In this document: positions 26,401 to 35,016 of the stretch, piece after piece
Numbering within the stretch: position 1 is the first letter of the stretch
How the letters are laid out: every line of letters starts with the position of its first letter
NCBI GenBank assembly: GCA_007116685.1
Contig: SKIC01000178.1
Location: forward strand, 1-41,167
DNA from: Balneolales bacterium
Lineage (GTDB): Bacteria > Bacteroidota > Rhodothermia > Balneolales > Natronogracilivirgulaceae
DNA length: 41,167 nucleotides
Direction of reading: 5' to 3'
Position numbers and translations under genes: made by a program
The notes under the pieces: generated by a model
The model's input: the letters and a program-made list of their open reading frames with translations, nothing else
Told to the model about the DNA's origin: nothing
Databases searched by the model: none

Positions 26401-27940
26401 CTTCGATAGTCAGTTTTACATCCGAACTAATTTTATCCAATCCTGCAATACCCTCTGCTTCTAAACGGGAGAAAGATTGCATGGGGAGGCGTACATCTTC
26501 CAAAATTACATTATATGCAACCTGTGCAATTTCGGGATCAAAACCCCGCCCGCTAATTTCTGCCAGAATAGCCATACTGCCGGATAAATTTTCATCCCTG
26601 GCCCAATAACCGGGATTAAAATTTCGAATTTCTATTTTTGATGTCCAATCGGATTCTTCCTGGAATATTTCGGACGCATTGGCGGAAATTGAAAAGTTCT
26701 GAGAATCGCTACTCCATTCAATATTTGAAACTAAACGATCGATATCCAGATGGGCATCCAAGATCACATCTTTTATCTCCCATGTGTTAACGTCGATATG
26801 CGAGATTTTGCCATGTAATTCAAAAATGGCCTCTGCCAAATAAGCTGGATTCATATTTCCGGTACCTGAAAAATTCAGTCCGCTAATAATTGGTAAATCA
26901 TCAATGCCGGTTAGTTCCGAGAGCGCTATTTTATCGATGCTCGTTTGGAATGATTTCAGCTCAAAATCAGGGAATACTGCAAACCTTGTTTGTAATTCAA
27001 AGTTTTGCAGATCATCTGCGTTAACCTGTAACCCGGCGCGCAAATCCTGTAAACTACCACCGATTTTTAGAATGATATCTAAATCCTGGCGCAGAGGTAG
27101 TTCTTCTATGTAAGCTGCCAGTTCTTTGTGAGAAAGAGGTTTTATACTTAAATCAGCTTCTACCGAGTCATCGTTTTCATCAAAAAATGCGGAGCTTCTC
27201 AATAAACTTGCCCCACTCTCGAACAGAAACTCATTTAGTGAAAAACGACCTTTCTTATAATCTACCCCAGCTTGTACAAATAATGGATGCTCAAATCGCC
27301 CCTCGATGATATTGAGACGTAAATCCGCCAATTCTAATTCCATGTCGTCTTTTAGCATAGCAAAACCAGCAGCAATATTTAGGTCTCTGACAGCAAGCGT
27401 TGTATCAGGAAGAAATTGAGGGCTATGTACATTTAGACTACCTTTTTCAATTGTAAACGAAGAAATACGAAATGGGAATGGAAACTCCGAATCTCCCTCA
27501 GAGTCTTCTACTTCACCAGGCTCTGATGGTGGCAGAATATCCAGTACATTCCAGGAATCGAAACTGGTTTGCCTCAGATTGAGTGTTGGTTTAGAAATTC
27601 TGAGCTCTTTGATATTGAATTCACTTTGAAGCAAACTAAACAGTGAATAAGAAACCGAGAGCGTATCCAAGCCTAGGATTTTTTCCTGTTCGTCAAATAA
27701 TGACAATTCTTCAATAACGAGGTGAGAAAAAACATTTCCCCGCATGTTTTTGATTTTCAGGCTAGCATCCAATTGTTCAGAAACTTGTTTTTCAGCAATT
27801 TTCTTGATTTGATTCATCAGAAAATCACTTTGAGCCAGCCAGACAATACCTAAAACAAGCGTTGTTAGAACGAGTGAAAACCAGACGCTTTTACGCCTGA
27901 ATAATGATTTTTTGTTATTTGCTTGTTGTGGAGATTCCAT
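23447..27940 (-). CDS. tamB: TamB-type inner-membrane translocation and assembly protein
   Basis: The 1497-residue protein has a short cytoplasmic N-terminus, one membrane helix (about 18-37), a long beta-rich AsmA-like body with repeated short strands, and the conserved TamB/DUF490 C-terminal domain (about 1130-1497, with FNKRFEMDSGSILFSG and VVEIDNN). With TamA it forms the TAM, spanning the periplasm and thought to help outer-membrane protein insertion or lipid transport. Family length is usual (about 1300-1600). It lies 93 bases downstream of a TamA-like gene, the typical order. Confidence 0.93.
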   Translation of the reverse strand: MESPQQANNKKSLFRRKSVWFSLVLTTLVLGIVWLAQSDFLMNQIKKIAEKQVSEQLDASLKIKNMRGNVFSHLVIEELSLFDEQEKILGLDTLSVSYSLFSLLQSEFNIKELRISKPTLNLRQTSFDSWNVLDILPPSEPGEVEDSEGDSEFPFPFRISSFTIEKGSLNVHSPQFLPDTTLAVRDLNIAAGFAMLKDDMELELADLRLNIIEGRFEHPLFVQAGVDYKKGRFSLNEFLFESGASLLRSSAFFDENDDSVEADLSIKPLSHKELAAYIEELPLRQDLDIILKIGGSLQDLRAGLQVNADDLQNFELQTRFAVFPDFELKSFQTSIDKIALSELTGIDDLPIISGLNFSGTGNMNPAYLAEAIFELHGKISHIDVNTWEIKDVILDAHLDIDRLVSNIEWSSDSQNFSISANASEIFQEESDWTSKIEIRNFNPGYWARDENLSGSMAILAEISGRGFDPEIAQVAYNVILEDVRLPMQSFSRLEAEGIAGLDKISSDVKLTIEDSELIASLNLNLEDEEPRYEFGVFTEQFNLAVIQGLDALPTRLRFYLEGEGKGFDPETIQLQANFDADSSFVNRAFIPSFGSDFRLNGPNLIIQDARLISDIADAQLKVNFKLDEPYHPENFADFSLDIKDVSPFSNLAGLERLFVLGNITGTARAEENERLGINAELALREIEADTIAVSQIDGSFQANISEKINYSLEIKISEPGTPAFTAHSVTINSEGKLDGNLHTNSFDFEFLVREGSGIAQKAEVRIAQDILEVFTTHLSIFDPVGGYELMEPFLFEQKDSKIRLDTLRLSSNNSSKITLAIEQYGEESFRGMFDGQDADLGLIQQVVMDEAMFDAFLSGRIAFDIRGLEHINLDSDIIVHSFKMDEIALDTLQLRATIIEEWLDLNFAVRKDQKEYIAASYTLPFQPEAPEDLDAEFFEQEVMGSLHIPDFDLQEFTPVLAMLGLEGLTGRLQANSTLSGTAGSPNLTGEFILYGARISDVPVDSLDLRMDYSHEENQINLVGFMNSLDQRVLEISGDIPLFIDFQSFDISGPDQDNPLDVSFVSNEFRLATLNDFIPRDVARGLRGSLQADINVKGPPEKLEALGYARLRNGSVRVIENNIRFQNMRMDLLFEPDKITIEQLSMDSGGSLSASGEISLDGFMPSDIQLRANARNFRVYDTRDIDLFISLNTDLRGPLESLQLSGDLTMERGVIYLDNFGERTIEDVKLEDEESTTTEMFDFFTPMQMEMGIVFTRNFFLRNRRDPELNLDLRGELDLVKNPGDEDVEIFGELEIPTGHATTLFNKRFEMDSGSILFSGPATNPEMNIRTVYRPRQTGEDIRIFYVISGTVEEPEFSYESDPEMGFQDIVSYTLFGRPFAALAGWERSVSGRSQSDFAADIAIDLIIDRIEQLAADRLGIDVVEIDNNQKGTGSGTSIKAGKYVTDRLFIAYVQELGGTNLGRQVLIEYMLRNNLDLLITASDDYRTGVDILWRYDY

Positions 27941-28033
27941 TTGCCTGAATTATTCAGCAATCAGTTTTTTCATAAATATCTAAACGTAATAATGCCTTCT
28001 GTAACAGTTTCATTTTTGGGTGAATACTTCGGG

Positions 28034-29953
28034 TTAGAATGCTTGCCCTATACTAAAATGAAGCCCCCAGCGATCAAACCAATTTCCATAATCAACGCCT
28101 TCAAAGATTCTTAAATCTTCATCGGTTGGATTAATTTTATAGCCCATATCGATTCGAATAGGCCCAACGGGTGAATTGTAACGAAAACCACCTCCAACAG
28201 AATACTGCAAATCAGAAATATCGTACTCTGGAATTCGCTGCCAAACCTGCCCCCCATCAAAAAATACAGACATCCCGAAATTATTAATCAAAAATCCTAA
28301 ATCTTGTCGGATTTCCGTGTTGAAAATAAGATTTGCACGACCACCCAAAGGTAAAAAACGCTCGAATTCGCCATCATCGTTAAAAGCCGGACGTTTAGGA
28401 CCTAGCATTCTACGTTGCCAACCCCGCACATTCCCTGTACCCCCGGCATAGTATCTGATATTGGATGGCAATTCGAGTAAATCATCGGAATAAAGTAAAC
28501 CCGTTTCTGTTCGTAAAGCCAATTGCGTTGAGCTTCCAAGGTCTATAAATCGCCTCACATCCACAGAAAACCGCTGATATTTAAGAGTACCGGTTCCAAA
28601 GAATCCGGAAATTTCTGAGAATGGACGGATTACCCAATTTTGACCACGTTCGGCAAATGGCTGTCCATAATAACCGAAAATCTGAATGGCGGAAATGTCG
28701 TAACGGAATTCGGGATCCAATTCTACATCCGGGCTTACCAATTCCTCATCATTTCTGGTAAACTCGTATGAAATTGTACCAGCCAAATCCTGAGAATACT
28801 GGTATAGAAAGCTGTTATTCACCCCATATCTTTGCAAAACGAAGTTGGATTCGTTTAAGCGCTGAACAAAAGGAGAAATTGCAAAACTACTGTATGTATT
28901 GAAAACATAGGGGAAACGGTAGTCAAGGTTTACACCCTGCTCCAAGAATGATAATCGCGTTCTTGCTCTGAATGAGTGTGTTGTACCCCATGGATTTCTA
29001 TGTTGCCACGATACGCTCGTTCTAACTATTTCTTCAAGACCTACACCAAATTGAACCTGCAAACTTCTGAGCGCATGCTCACGCACTCTGATGTCTAAGG
29101 TTACCAAGCTATCTCTTTCCTGCTCGGGTACCGAGATGGTTACAAATCGATACAAATGATGACCAAATATTTGCTGCTGAGCATTTCTGATGCTTCTCTG
29201 TGAGTATTGATCACCAATTCTCAAAGCAGATTCTCTAATCAATTGCTCTTCTGTGGCTGTTTCCAATCCACTAATTCTAAATTCATGGAAAAAGCCTATG
29301 GGACCGGAGTCGATTTCTATGTGGACGTGAGCAGTGTTTTGTAATGAATCCATCTCTGCATCAACACTAACACGCGGAAATGGATAACCCATATTATTCA
29401 AAACATTCAGAAACTCACCTTCCACATCACTGTGGCGAATTCGCTCGTATCGTCTTCCTTCACGTAATTGATGACGCTCGCTCAATCGTTGGAAACTTCT
29501 TGCCTCTCGGAGTACCTCTTCCGGATCGCCATCTTCAATGAAGTGAAAAGTTACTTCATCAATTATGGTTGGCTCTCCTTCATTAATATGGAATATCACT
29601 CTCTTTTGCCAATCTTTACGCCTGTCAATAATCTCATACCGTACTTGAACGAATGGAAACCCCCGCCTTTGATAAAACCTCTCCAGACGAATTACATCTC
29701 TGCGTAGTTCATTTTCGACCAATTCATATCCGGTTCTGTCCCAAAATTTTCGTCGCTGAAAAAAGTTTGGCGATTCTGCAGCAATTTGATTGAGCAATAG
29801 TTGATTGGCAAACGTATCATTCCCTTCTATCGACAAGAACCAAATTTGTGGCTCAATTTCATTGTCGTCATCATCATTGAAAGCCAAAGCAAACTCTGTA
29901 AAAAGCCCGAAAAATAACCCCGTAAATAAAAAAATTTTGAATTTGCGTGACAC
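28034..29953 (-). CDS. tamA: TamA/BamA-family outer-membrane protein
   Basis: The 639-residue protein has a signal peptide (1-24), N-terminal POTRA domains (about 33-290, with repeated FxRV and IxxGN elements such as LSIEGNDTF and FRISGLETATEEQL) and a 16-strand Omp85 barrel that ends in phenylalanine (SIGQAF). The loop motif VRGW (in GNVRGWQRRMLGP) matches the conserved VRGY/F of the family. Its POTRA number and its TamB neighbour favour TamA over BamA. It sits in the outer membrane. It is divergent to the M14 peptidase, with 86 bases between starts. Confidence 0.92.
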   Translation of the reverse strand: MSRKFKIFLFTGLFFGLFTEFALAFNDDDDNEIEPQIWFLSIEGNDTFANQLLLNQIAAESPNFFQRRKFWDRTGYELVENELRRDVIRLERFYQRRGFPFVQVRYEIIDRRKDWQKRVIFHINEGEPTIIDEVTFHFIEDGDPEEVLREARSFQRLSERHQLREGRRYERIRHSDVEGEFLNVLNNMGYPFPRVSVDAEMDSLQNTAHVHIEIDSGPIGFFHEFRISGLETATEEQLIRESALRIGDQYSQRSIRNAQQQIFGHHLYRFVTISVPEQERDSLVTLDIRVREHALRSLQVQFGVGLEEIVRTSVSWQHRNPWGTTHSFRARTRLSFLEQGVNLDYRFPYVFNTYSSFAISPFVQRLNESNFVLQRYGVNNSFLYQYSQDLAGTISYEFTRNDEELVSPDVELDPEFRYDISAIQIFGYYGQPFAERGQNWVIRPFSEISGFFGTGTLKYQRFSVDVRRFIDLGSSTQLALRTETGLLYSDDLLELPSNIRYYAGGTGNVRGWQRRMLGPKRPAFNDDGEFERFLPLGGRANLIFNTEIRQDLGFLINNFGMSVFFDGGQVWQRIPEYDISDLQYSVGGGFRYNSPVGPIRIDMGYKINPTDEDLRIFEGVDYGNWFDRWGLHFSIGQAF

Positions 29954-29978
29954 TAAAATAGATTACTCTGTCTGAAAT

Positions 29979-29988
29979 TTCGTACGAA
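29979..29988. promoter_or_regulatory. Palindrome in the tamA/M14 divergent promoter spacer
   Basis: TTCGTACGAA is a perfect 10-base palindrome inside the 86-base spacer between two divergent genes. It is a possible regulator site. The match is short and no regulator is implied by neighbours. Confidence 0.3.
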
Positions 29989-30039
29989 CTGAATATACGC
30001 AAATAGTCTTTCTTTATTATAAAAGCATACTAAAACACA

Positions 30040-31332
30040 ATGATTGCAAGTCAAAATACCTTTATAAAAATACCTACTATCATACTATTCACTTTGACTG
30101 TTATACTTTTTGTCTTTGCGTCTTGTGCACAACTTGATGAAAGTATAATCCCTTATGACCCGCCCGGCGCCACAACCGAAACCAGAGAAACCATTCCTCA
30201 GCATAAACGCATCATTGGAGCTGGTTCTCCGAAAGTATTTATTCATAACAATTTCGACGGTGCTCGTTTCAATGACTTTTATCACATAGCAGGTGACACT
30301 TTTGCCGTTGTCATTGCCCCAGAAAATGCCCCAATCAACAATTCAGCATGGTACGCCTTTCATATAACCACGGAGGAAGCCCGGCAAATAACCCTTCGGT
30401 TTAAGACCGAAAATGGAAGGCATCGCTATCATCCGAAATTGCGGTTTCATCCTGAGGGAGAATGGGTTAAAGCAGACTCTTCTGCTTATCGTCCCGGTCC
30501 AAGCCAAAATACTGCTGAACTCGATCTTTTTTTGGATGAAGCCGGTATAACCGTATCAGCGCAGGAATTGATAAATGTTGCCGAAATGACCGAATGGATT
30601 TCTTATTGGGATTCTTACTCTTACTTACAAACCGGTACTGTTGGCTATAGCCACGAAGGCCGGCCTGTTCCCTATTTTTATCTATCCGAAAGCCCTGATA
30701 ATGAGCATCTGATTTTCATTTTCGGGCGGCAACATCCACCTGAAGTTCCCGGCACTTTAGCCATGAAAGCATTCATTGAACGTATGTTAGAGGATGATCA
30801 TCTTGCCAGAAATTTCAGGAGTGTAGCTACTGTTATAGGATTTCCTTTGATGAACCCCGATGGTGTCTATCATGGCCATTGGCGACATAATGCCGGAGGC
30901 GTGGATTTAAACCGAGACTGGCGCGATTTTCATCAACCTGAAACCCGTGCTGTGCGGGATCATATTTTGGATGTAATGGAAAACCCCGACGCTCGCATTT
31001 ATTACGGGCTGGATTTTCATTCTACATCCTATGATGTTTTCTTTAGCGTTGATCGCTCCCTGCCATCCTGGCCGGAAAACTTCGCCGACAATTGGCTTGA
31101 TGGCATCCGTCTACGACTCCCTGATTACGAATTACGGGATGATCCTTTTGGCGTAGCGCCGCCTATCGTTAAAAATTGGCTTTATAACACTTTTCAAGCA
31201 GGCGGGGTAACCTACGAAGTTGGCGATACTACCGACAGAGATTTACTTAAAGCCGTAGCCCGTGCCGCAGCCGCAAGTTTGATGGAAGAAGTTCTGGAAG
31301 TGTATAAGAATGAATTTGGCGGGGAGTTTTGA
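30040..31332 (+). CDS. M14 zinc carboxypeptidase lipoprotein
   Basis: The 430-residue protein has a lipoprotein signal with lipobox FASC (Cys29), then a beta-rich domain (about 60-170) that is common before M14 domains. The M14 catalytic core has QHPPEVPG (zinc ligands H232 and E235), MNPDGVYHGH, GGVDLNRDWRDF and LDFHSTSYD (H327). The catalytic glutamate is E393 in TYEVGDTT. It would trim C-terminal residues of peptides while lipid-anchored. It is a monocistronic plus-strand gene followed by a terminator at 31387. Confidence 0.92.
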   Translation: MIASQNTFIKIPTIILFTLTVILFVFASCAQLDESIIPYDPPGATTETRETIPQHKRIIGAGSPKVFIHNNFDGARFNDFYHIAGDTFAVVIAPENAPINNSAWYAFHITTEEARQITLRFKTENGRHRYHPKLRFHPEGEWVKADSSAYRPGPSQNTAELDLFLDEAGITVSAQELINVAEMTEWISYWDSYSYLQTGTVGYSHEGRPVPYFYLSESPDNEHLIFIFGRQHPPEVPGTLAMKAFIERMLEDDHLARNFRSVATVIGFPLMNPDGVYHGHWRHNAGGVDLNRDWRDFHQPETRAVRDHILDVMENPDARIYYGLDFHSTSYDVFFSVDRSLPSWPENFADNWLDGIRLRLPDYELRDDPFGVAPPIVKNWLYNTFQAGGVTYEVGDTTDRDLLKAVARAAAASLMEEVLEVYKNEFGGEF

Positions 31333-31386
31333 ATCAGATAAGATGCAACATTAAATAACAAGCATTCATTTTTACCTCACCCTAAA

Positions 31387-31416
31387 TCCCTCTCCAAAGG
31401 AGAGGGACTTTTCATA
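31387..31416 (+). terminator. Terminator after the M14 gene, in a dispersed repeat sequence
   Basis: TCCCTCTCC (31387-31395) and GGAGAGGGA (31399-31407) make a 9-bp stem with an AAA loop, followed by CTTTT. The surrounding text (CTCACCCTAAATCCCTC...) matches a stem-rich word that I recall as widespread in many bacterial genomes. It serves as the M14 terminator. Confidence 0.65.
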
Positions 31417-31462
31417 TTTTGCTTTTTAAAGCAACTGCTAATATTGCTCTAATACCTGCATT

Positions 31463-31852
31463 ATGAATACCAAAATTATAATGGCTGTCGAGAAAACAGA
31501 CACGGGGTTTTCTGCCTACGCGACAGATCATCCCGTTTTTACGACAGGAAAGTCCGTTCCTGAATTAATAAATAATGCATACGAGGCCACTGTGTTTTAT
31601 TTTGAAGAGGAACAAATGAATGTAAATCCAAACGATATTCAATTTGAAATTGACTTTAAGCAGTTCTTCAAATTTTACAGAGTAATAAGTGCAAAGTTTC
31701 TGGCAGAGAAAATCGGAATGAACCCCACTTTGCTTTCGCAATATGTTTCCGGAACAAAAAAACCTTCCCCGAAGCTAACTGAGAAAATACTCACTGGAAT
31801 TCACCTAATCGGACAAGAATTATCCGATATTAATTTATTACATACAACATAG
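31463..31852 (+). CDS. hicB: HicB-like antitoxin with C-terminal helix-turn-helix, unpaired
   Basis: The 129-residue protein has a HicB-like beta-alpha-beta partial RNase H fold at the N-terminus (about 1-60, MAVEKTDTGFSAYATDHP). A C-terminal Xre-type helix-turn-helix follows (about 75-125, SAKFLAEKIGMNPTLLSQYV and SGTKKPS). In HicAB systems HicB neutralises the HicA RNase and binds DNA. No HicA is visible on either side, because the 130-base upstream spacer and 12-base downstream spacer are too short. It may be an orphan repressor or a family member that works alone. Confidence 0.75.
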   Translation: MNTKIIMAVEKTDTGFSAYATDHPVFTTGKSVPELINNAYEATVFYFEEEQMNVNPNDIQFEIDFKQFFKFYRVISAKFLAEKIGMNPTLLSQYVSGTKKPSPKLTEKILTGIHLIGQELSDINLLHTT

Positions 31853-31864
31853 TTGTGGCACAAT

Positions 31865-33271
31865 TCACGTCGGTCGAGCCCAATTCAACAGATAATTGCT
31901 GTCGGATATTTCCAGATTATCAACCGGTAAGGTTCTGCCACCTTTTCCGGAAGCCACTGTAGCACGAAAGCTTCCCAGTTTCCTTCGTCGCTGGAACCAA
32001 TTTGCAGAAACGCTGGCAGCTTGTACGCGATGTTTTCGGGTAATGGCTCTGGTTCTGGCCAAATTTCGGAATTGAAGCACCAAATGATCACCAACCGTTT
32101 TTGCTTCGGTATCTTTGTATCTCAAAAGTGCTAATAATAATGCCGGAACGTAAAAAAGTGCGATAGCGGTGAGATTATCCCAAAATGCTAGATAAACCAG
32201 ACCAAAAACTATTGTTAACGGGATAAACAGCCGAAGTACAAATCTGGGAATAGATCGTACCGGAGCCTTTGCTACTTCGCCTTCCGGTTCTGAAAATTCA
32301 GGCAATAAATCTTCCAAAATATCCGGTATTTCTGATTTTTTAATCAATGGCATTAGTACGGTAGATTCTCCGCCTTCATCACCATATCCAGCACTTTCCA
32401 CGTATAGTGCAGCGTAACCAAAAGGCTGACGAAAGATTCCTTCCACACTTCTCACCGCCTGAATGCGATCAAATGGAACTGTGATATTTTTTCGTTCTAT
32501 CAAGCCACGAGTTATGACCAAATCATCCTTCCGCTTACGAACACTGAATTTAGAATAACGTAAAAGAGTGCCAAGCAAAGACAAAACCCAGGCAAATAGA
32601 AATGCGGCTACCAAAATTATTATCCAGGTGCCTGCCGTAGTTTGTGCAACGGCGCCTTCTAAATATTGGGCTACCATTTCATCATCAACAAATTGATCCA
32701 ACTGGGATAACACATAACCCACGATAGAGAAAGCCACACCAAAGGAACTTGCTGTAGTAGCAGCAATAAGTAAACGACGAGTGCTCAAAGCGTAAATTTT
32801 TTCCGGGCTGGCTGTTTCTTCCACCTCCGCTAATTCCTGATCTTCGAGCAATAGTTTTTTTAGTTCTTTGGCTTCCTGTAGCGTAACTGCCGATAACCGC
32901 GCCTGACTGGATGAGCTTCCAGCAGTCTGAACCTGCACTTGTACCAGTCCAAACATTCGCTGAATCAATCCAGAAGAAATATCTATAACCTGAATCCGCT
33001 CTTTGGGGATGAATAACTTCTTTTTAACAAAAATTCCGTGCGTTATTCGGAGTTCGTCTTCTTCAATCCAGAAATGAAATCGCATCCAGCCCAAAACTCC
33101 ACTTATCCCCAAAACACTGAGTAAGACTAATAGGGTTGAGGGTTCAAGTAACCGTGAGTTGCCGCCACCTCCTAAGATAAGTACGATAATAATCGGCACG
33201 AGTAGTTCCCGCAGAGTACGCAACACATTCGTGACGGAGGCTACGGGATGTTGTCTTCTTGGTTCAAACAT
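31865..33271 (-). CDS. ydbT: YdbT-like membrane protein with bacterial PH domains
   Basis: The 468-residue membrane protein has pairs of hydrophobic helices and at least two bPH_2 (DUF304) domains, with the motif ITHGIFVKKKLFIPKERIQV repeated in style at VITRGLIERKNITVPFDRIQ, plus a third weaker copy near the C-terminus. It overlaps the upstream YdbS-like gene by 8 bases, and the pair is widespread across bacteria. Their function is not settled; YdbS/YdbT are linked in some species to membrane protein secretion or stress resistance. It converges with the HicB-like gene 12 bases away. Confidence 0.88.
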   Translation of the reverse strand: MFEPRRQHPVASVTNVLRTLRELLVPIIIVLILGGGGNSRLLEPSTLLVLLSVLGISGVLGWMRFHFWIEEDELRITHGIFVKKKLFIPKERIQVIDISSGLIQRMFGLVQVQVQTAGSSSSQARLSAVTLQEAKELKKLLLEDQELAEVEETASPEKIYALSTRRLLIAATTASSFGVAFSIVGYVLSQLDQFVDDEMVAQYLEGAVAQTTAGTWIIILVAAFLFAWVLSLLGTLLRYSKFSVRKRKDDLVITRGLIERKNITVPFDRIQAVRSVEGIFRQPFGYAALYVESAGYGDEGGESTVLMPLIKKSEIPDILEDLLPEFSEPEGEVAKAPVRSIPRFVLRLFIPLTIVFGLVYLAFWDNLTAIALFYVPALLLALLRYKDTEAKTVGDHLVLQFRNLARTRAITRKHRVQAASVSANWFQRRRKLGSFRATVASGKGGRTLPVDNLEISDSNYLLNWARPT

Positions 33272-33794
33272 CCTGACGCGCTTTTCTGGCCAGGATTGAA
33301 ATTTTTTCTCTCACTAAATCTGCAATGTCTTCAGAAAGTGCTGGAATTTCGTGCGTGGTAGCAGCAGAGGAAATCGTAACGGAAGCCAAATCATAGGAGC
33401 GGTAAAGTGGTCCCTGGCGTGTATCGACATGCTGCACGCGATTTATCGGGATTAGCGTATTTACCTTAATAAAAATACCTCTGCGTAATTCGATTTCGTC
33501 ATCTGTAATTCGATAACTCCAATGCTTCCACCGGATATAAGGCAAAAAAGTGGACTGAGATATTGAGTTAATTAATACAACTACAGCCAAGGCGAAGGGA
33601 ATCCACTCCGGAAAATCTCTACCCATTCCATATAGAGAAATCCCGAAAGGAAGTAGCCACCAAATCAATGAGCCAAATCCACCACCAACCCGCCAGGCCG
33701 GTATAGCATACTTGTCTATTTTTTGGAATTCATCAAACGAAACTGTTTGGGTAGTTTCTTGCCCTGTGTTTATTTCCTGAGGTTGTTCTTCCAT
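33264..33794 (-). CDS. ydbS: YdbS-like membrane protein with one bacterial PH domain
   Basis: The 176-residue protein has two membrane helices (about 38-80) and one bPH_2 domain (about 90-165, YRITDDEIELRRGIFIKVNT and LIPINRVQHVDTRQGPLYR). It is the small partner of YdbT. Its end overlaps YdbT by 8 bases and its start overlaps the end of the upstream DJ-1/PfpI gene by 25 bases, so the three are probably one transcript. Confidence 0.88.
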   Translation of the reverse strand: MEEQPQEINTGQETTQTVSFDEFQKIDKYAIPAWRVGGGFGSLIWWLLPFGISLYGMGRDFPEWIPFALAVVVLINSISQSTFLPYIRWKHWSYRITDDEIELRRGIFIKVNTLIPINRVQHVDTRQGPLYRSYDLASVTISSAATTHEIPALSEDIADLVREKISILARKARQDV

Positions 33795-34387
33795 TCGCCT
33801 TTGTACATCATATAATTTGCAGTTTGCTCTGCCAGTTCGTCTCCGGCTTCACGCTGAATATAATAAAGTGACACATCAATACCGGCAGAAACACCCTCCG
33901 CACATAGAATATTCCCATTATCACAAAAGCGCTTGTTAACTACTTTAGTTTTAGGAGCAATTTCCTTTAATTCTGATAGATTTTCGTGATGTGTGGTGGC
34001 AAATTTATCATCCAAAAAACTCAATTTGCCGGCAAGTAACGATCCTGTACAGACCGTAATTATTTCGGGAATTTGAGTGATAAAACTCTTCAATTTTAGT
34101 AAGAGATTCTCATTAGCCAGTAGGTTCCGTATCCCTTTGCCTCCAGGAATTATGAGCACATCAGGTCTTGGGGAACTACTTAATTCATAGTCTGAAATAA
34201 TATTCAAACCAAAGCGGGCTGTTAGCTTTTTTTCTGAGGTAGAAATCAGTTTCACATCCCAAAGTTTGTTCCCTGAAATTTCATCTGCAGCAGCAAATAC
34301 TTCCATGGGACCCGCAAAGTCGAGTATTTCTACCTGCTCAAATACAAGTATTCCTACTATTTTATTTTCTATCTTGGATGCAACCAT
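33770..34387 (-). CDS. DJ-1/PfpI (GATase1-like) family protein
   Basis: The 205-residue cytoplasmic protein has the DJ-1/PfpI pattern: an early acidic residue in FEQVEILDFAGPMEVF, LIIPGGKGIRN and the nucleophile elbow VCTGS with C113, then ATTHHEN. This is the subgroup close to isonitrile hydratase and the N-terminal domain of GlxA regulators, but no AraC-type helix-turn-helix follows, so it is a stand-alone enzyme or chaperone-like protein. Substrate is unknown. Its start lies 10 bases from the divergent GNAT start, leaving almost no intergenic promoter. Confidence 0.88.
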   Translation of the reverse strand: MVASKIENKIVGILVFEQVEILDFAGPMEVFAAADEISGNKLWDVKLISTSEKKLTARFGLNIISDYELSSSPRPDVLIIPGGKGIRNLLANENLLLKLKSFITQIPEIITVCTGSLLAGKLSFLDDKFATTHHENLSELKEIAPKTKVVNKRFCDNGNILCAEGVSAGIDVSLYYIQREAGDELAEQTANYMMYKGEWKNNLRK

Positions 34388-34397
34388 AGATATTGTA

Positions 34398-35009
34398 ATG
34401 CTACCTTCTGATTTTGAACATAAATCTTATCATTTCACTCTTCGGGATGGCACGGAAGTAATACTTCGTAAAGTAACACCTGAAGATAAGAAACGCATTC
34501 AGGAAGGTTTCCAGCAATTTTCGCCTCGCTCCAGATATATGCGTTTTTTTAGCCACATCAGGCAACTTACCAAAAGCCAATTAGCCTACCTCACGGAAAT
34601 CGATTATAGAACTCACATGGCCTGGGGACTGGTTCGTAAGTCTGATCCTGATTCAGGAATTGCCATTGCAAGAATGGTCATGCTGCCAGAAAACGAGAAA
34701 ATGGCTGAAATAGCTATTTCAGTAATTGATACGAAACATAGCATGGGCGCCGGTATGATTTTAATGGCTGCATTAAATTACTCTGCTATTGCCCGAAACA
34801 TCACAACATTTCGATCCTATATTCTTCTCGAGAATAAAACGCTGGTAGAATCAATGAAGAAAATAAACAGCGTTTTCTCGTACAAAGAAAAGGGAGTTTT
34901 CGAAGTGGAAACTCCCGTATTGAGTCACGAAAGTGATTTTCCTGATTCTAACACCGGCCGCATTTTGAAGCAACAGATGTTAGAATTTTATCATCAAGCC
35001 ATACTTTAA
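34398..35009 (+). CDS. GNAT family N-acetyltransferase
   Basis: I start at the ATG at 34398 (203 residues). The open frame continues upstream to 34266, but those 44 residues are antisense to the DJ-1 gene and unlike the family. The protein has the GNAT fold seen in the acetyltransferases fused to or regulating acyl-CoA synthetases: YHFTLRDGTEVILRKVTPED, RYMRFFSHI and the acetyl-CoA loop TKHSMGAGMIL. It transfers an acetyl group from acetyl-CoA to an amine; whether the target is protein lysine is inference. It converges with the MscS gene, with only 7 bases between the two stops. Confidence 0.85.
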   Translation: MLPSDFEHKSYHFTLRDGTEVILRKVTPEDKKRIQEGFQQFSPRSRYMRFFSHIRQLTKSQLAYLTEIDYRTHMAWGLVRKSDPDSGIAIARMVMLPENEKMAEIAISVIDTKHSMGAGMILMAALNYSAIARNITTFRSYILLENKTLVESMKKINSVFSYKEKGVFEVETPVLSHESDFPDSNTGRILKQQMLEFYHQAIL

Positions 35010-35016
35010 AAATTTA

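Noticed and set aside
34266..34397. Upstream extension of the GNAT gene
   Set aside because: The first 44 codons are antisense to the DJ-1 gene and do not fit the GNAT N-terminus; the ATG at 34398 does.
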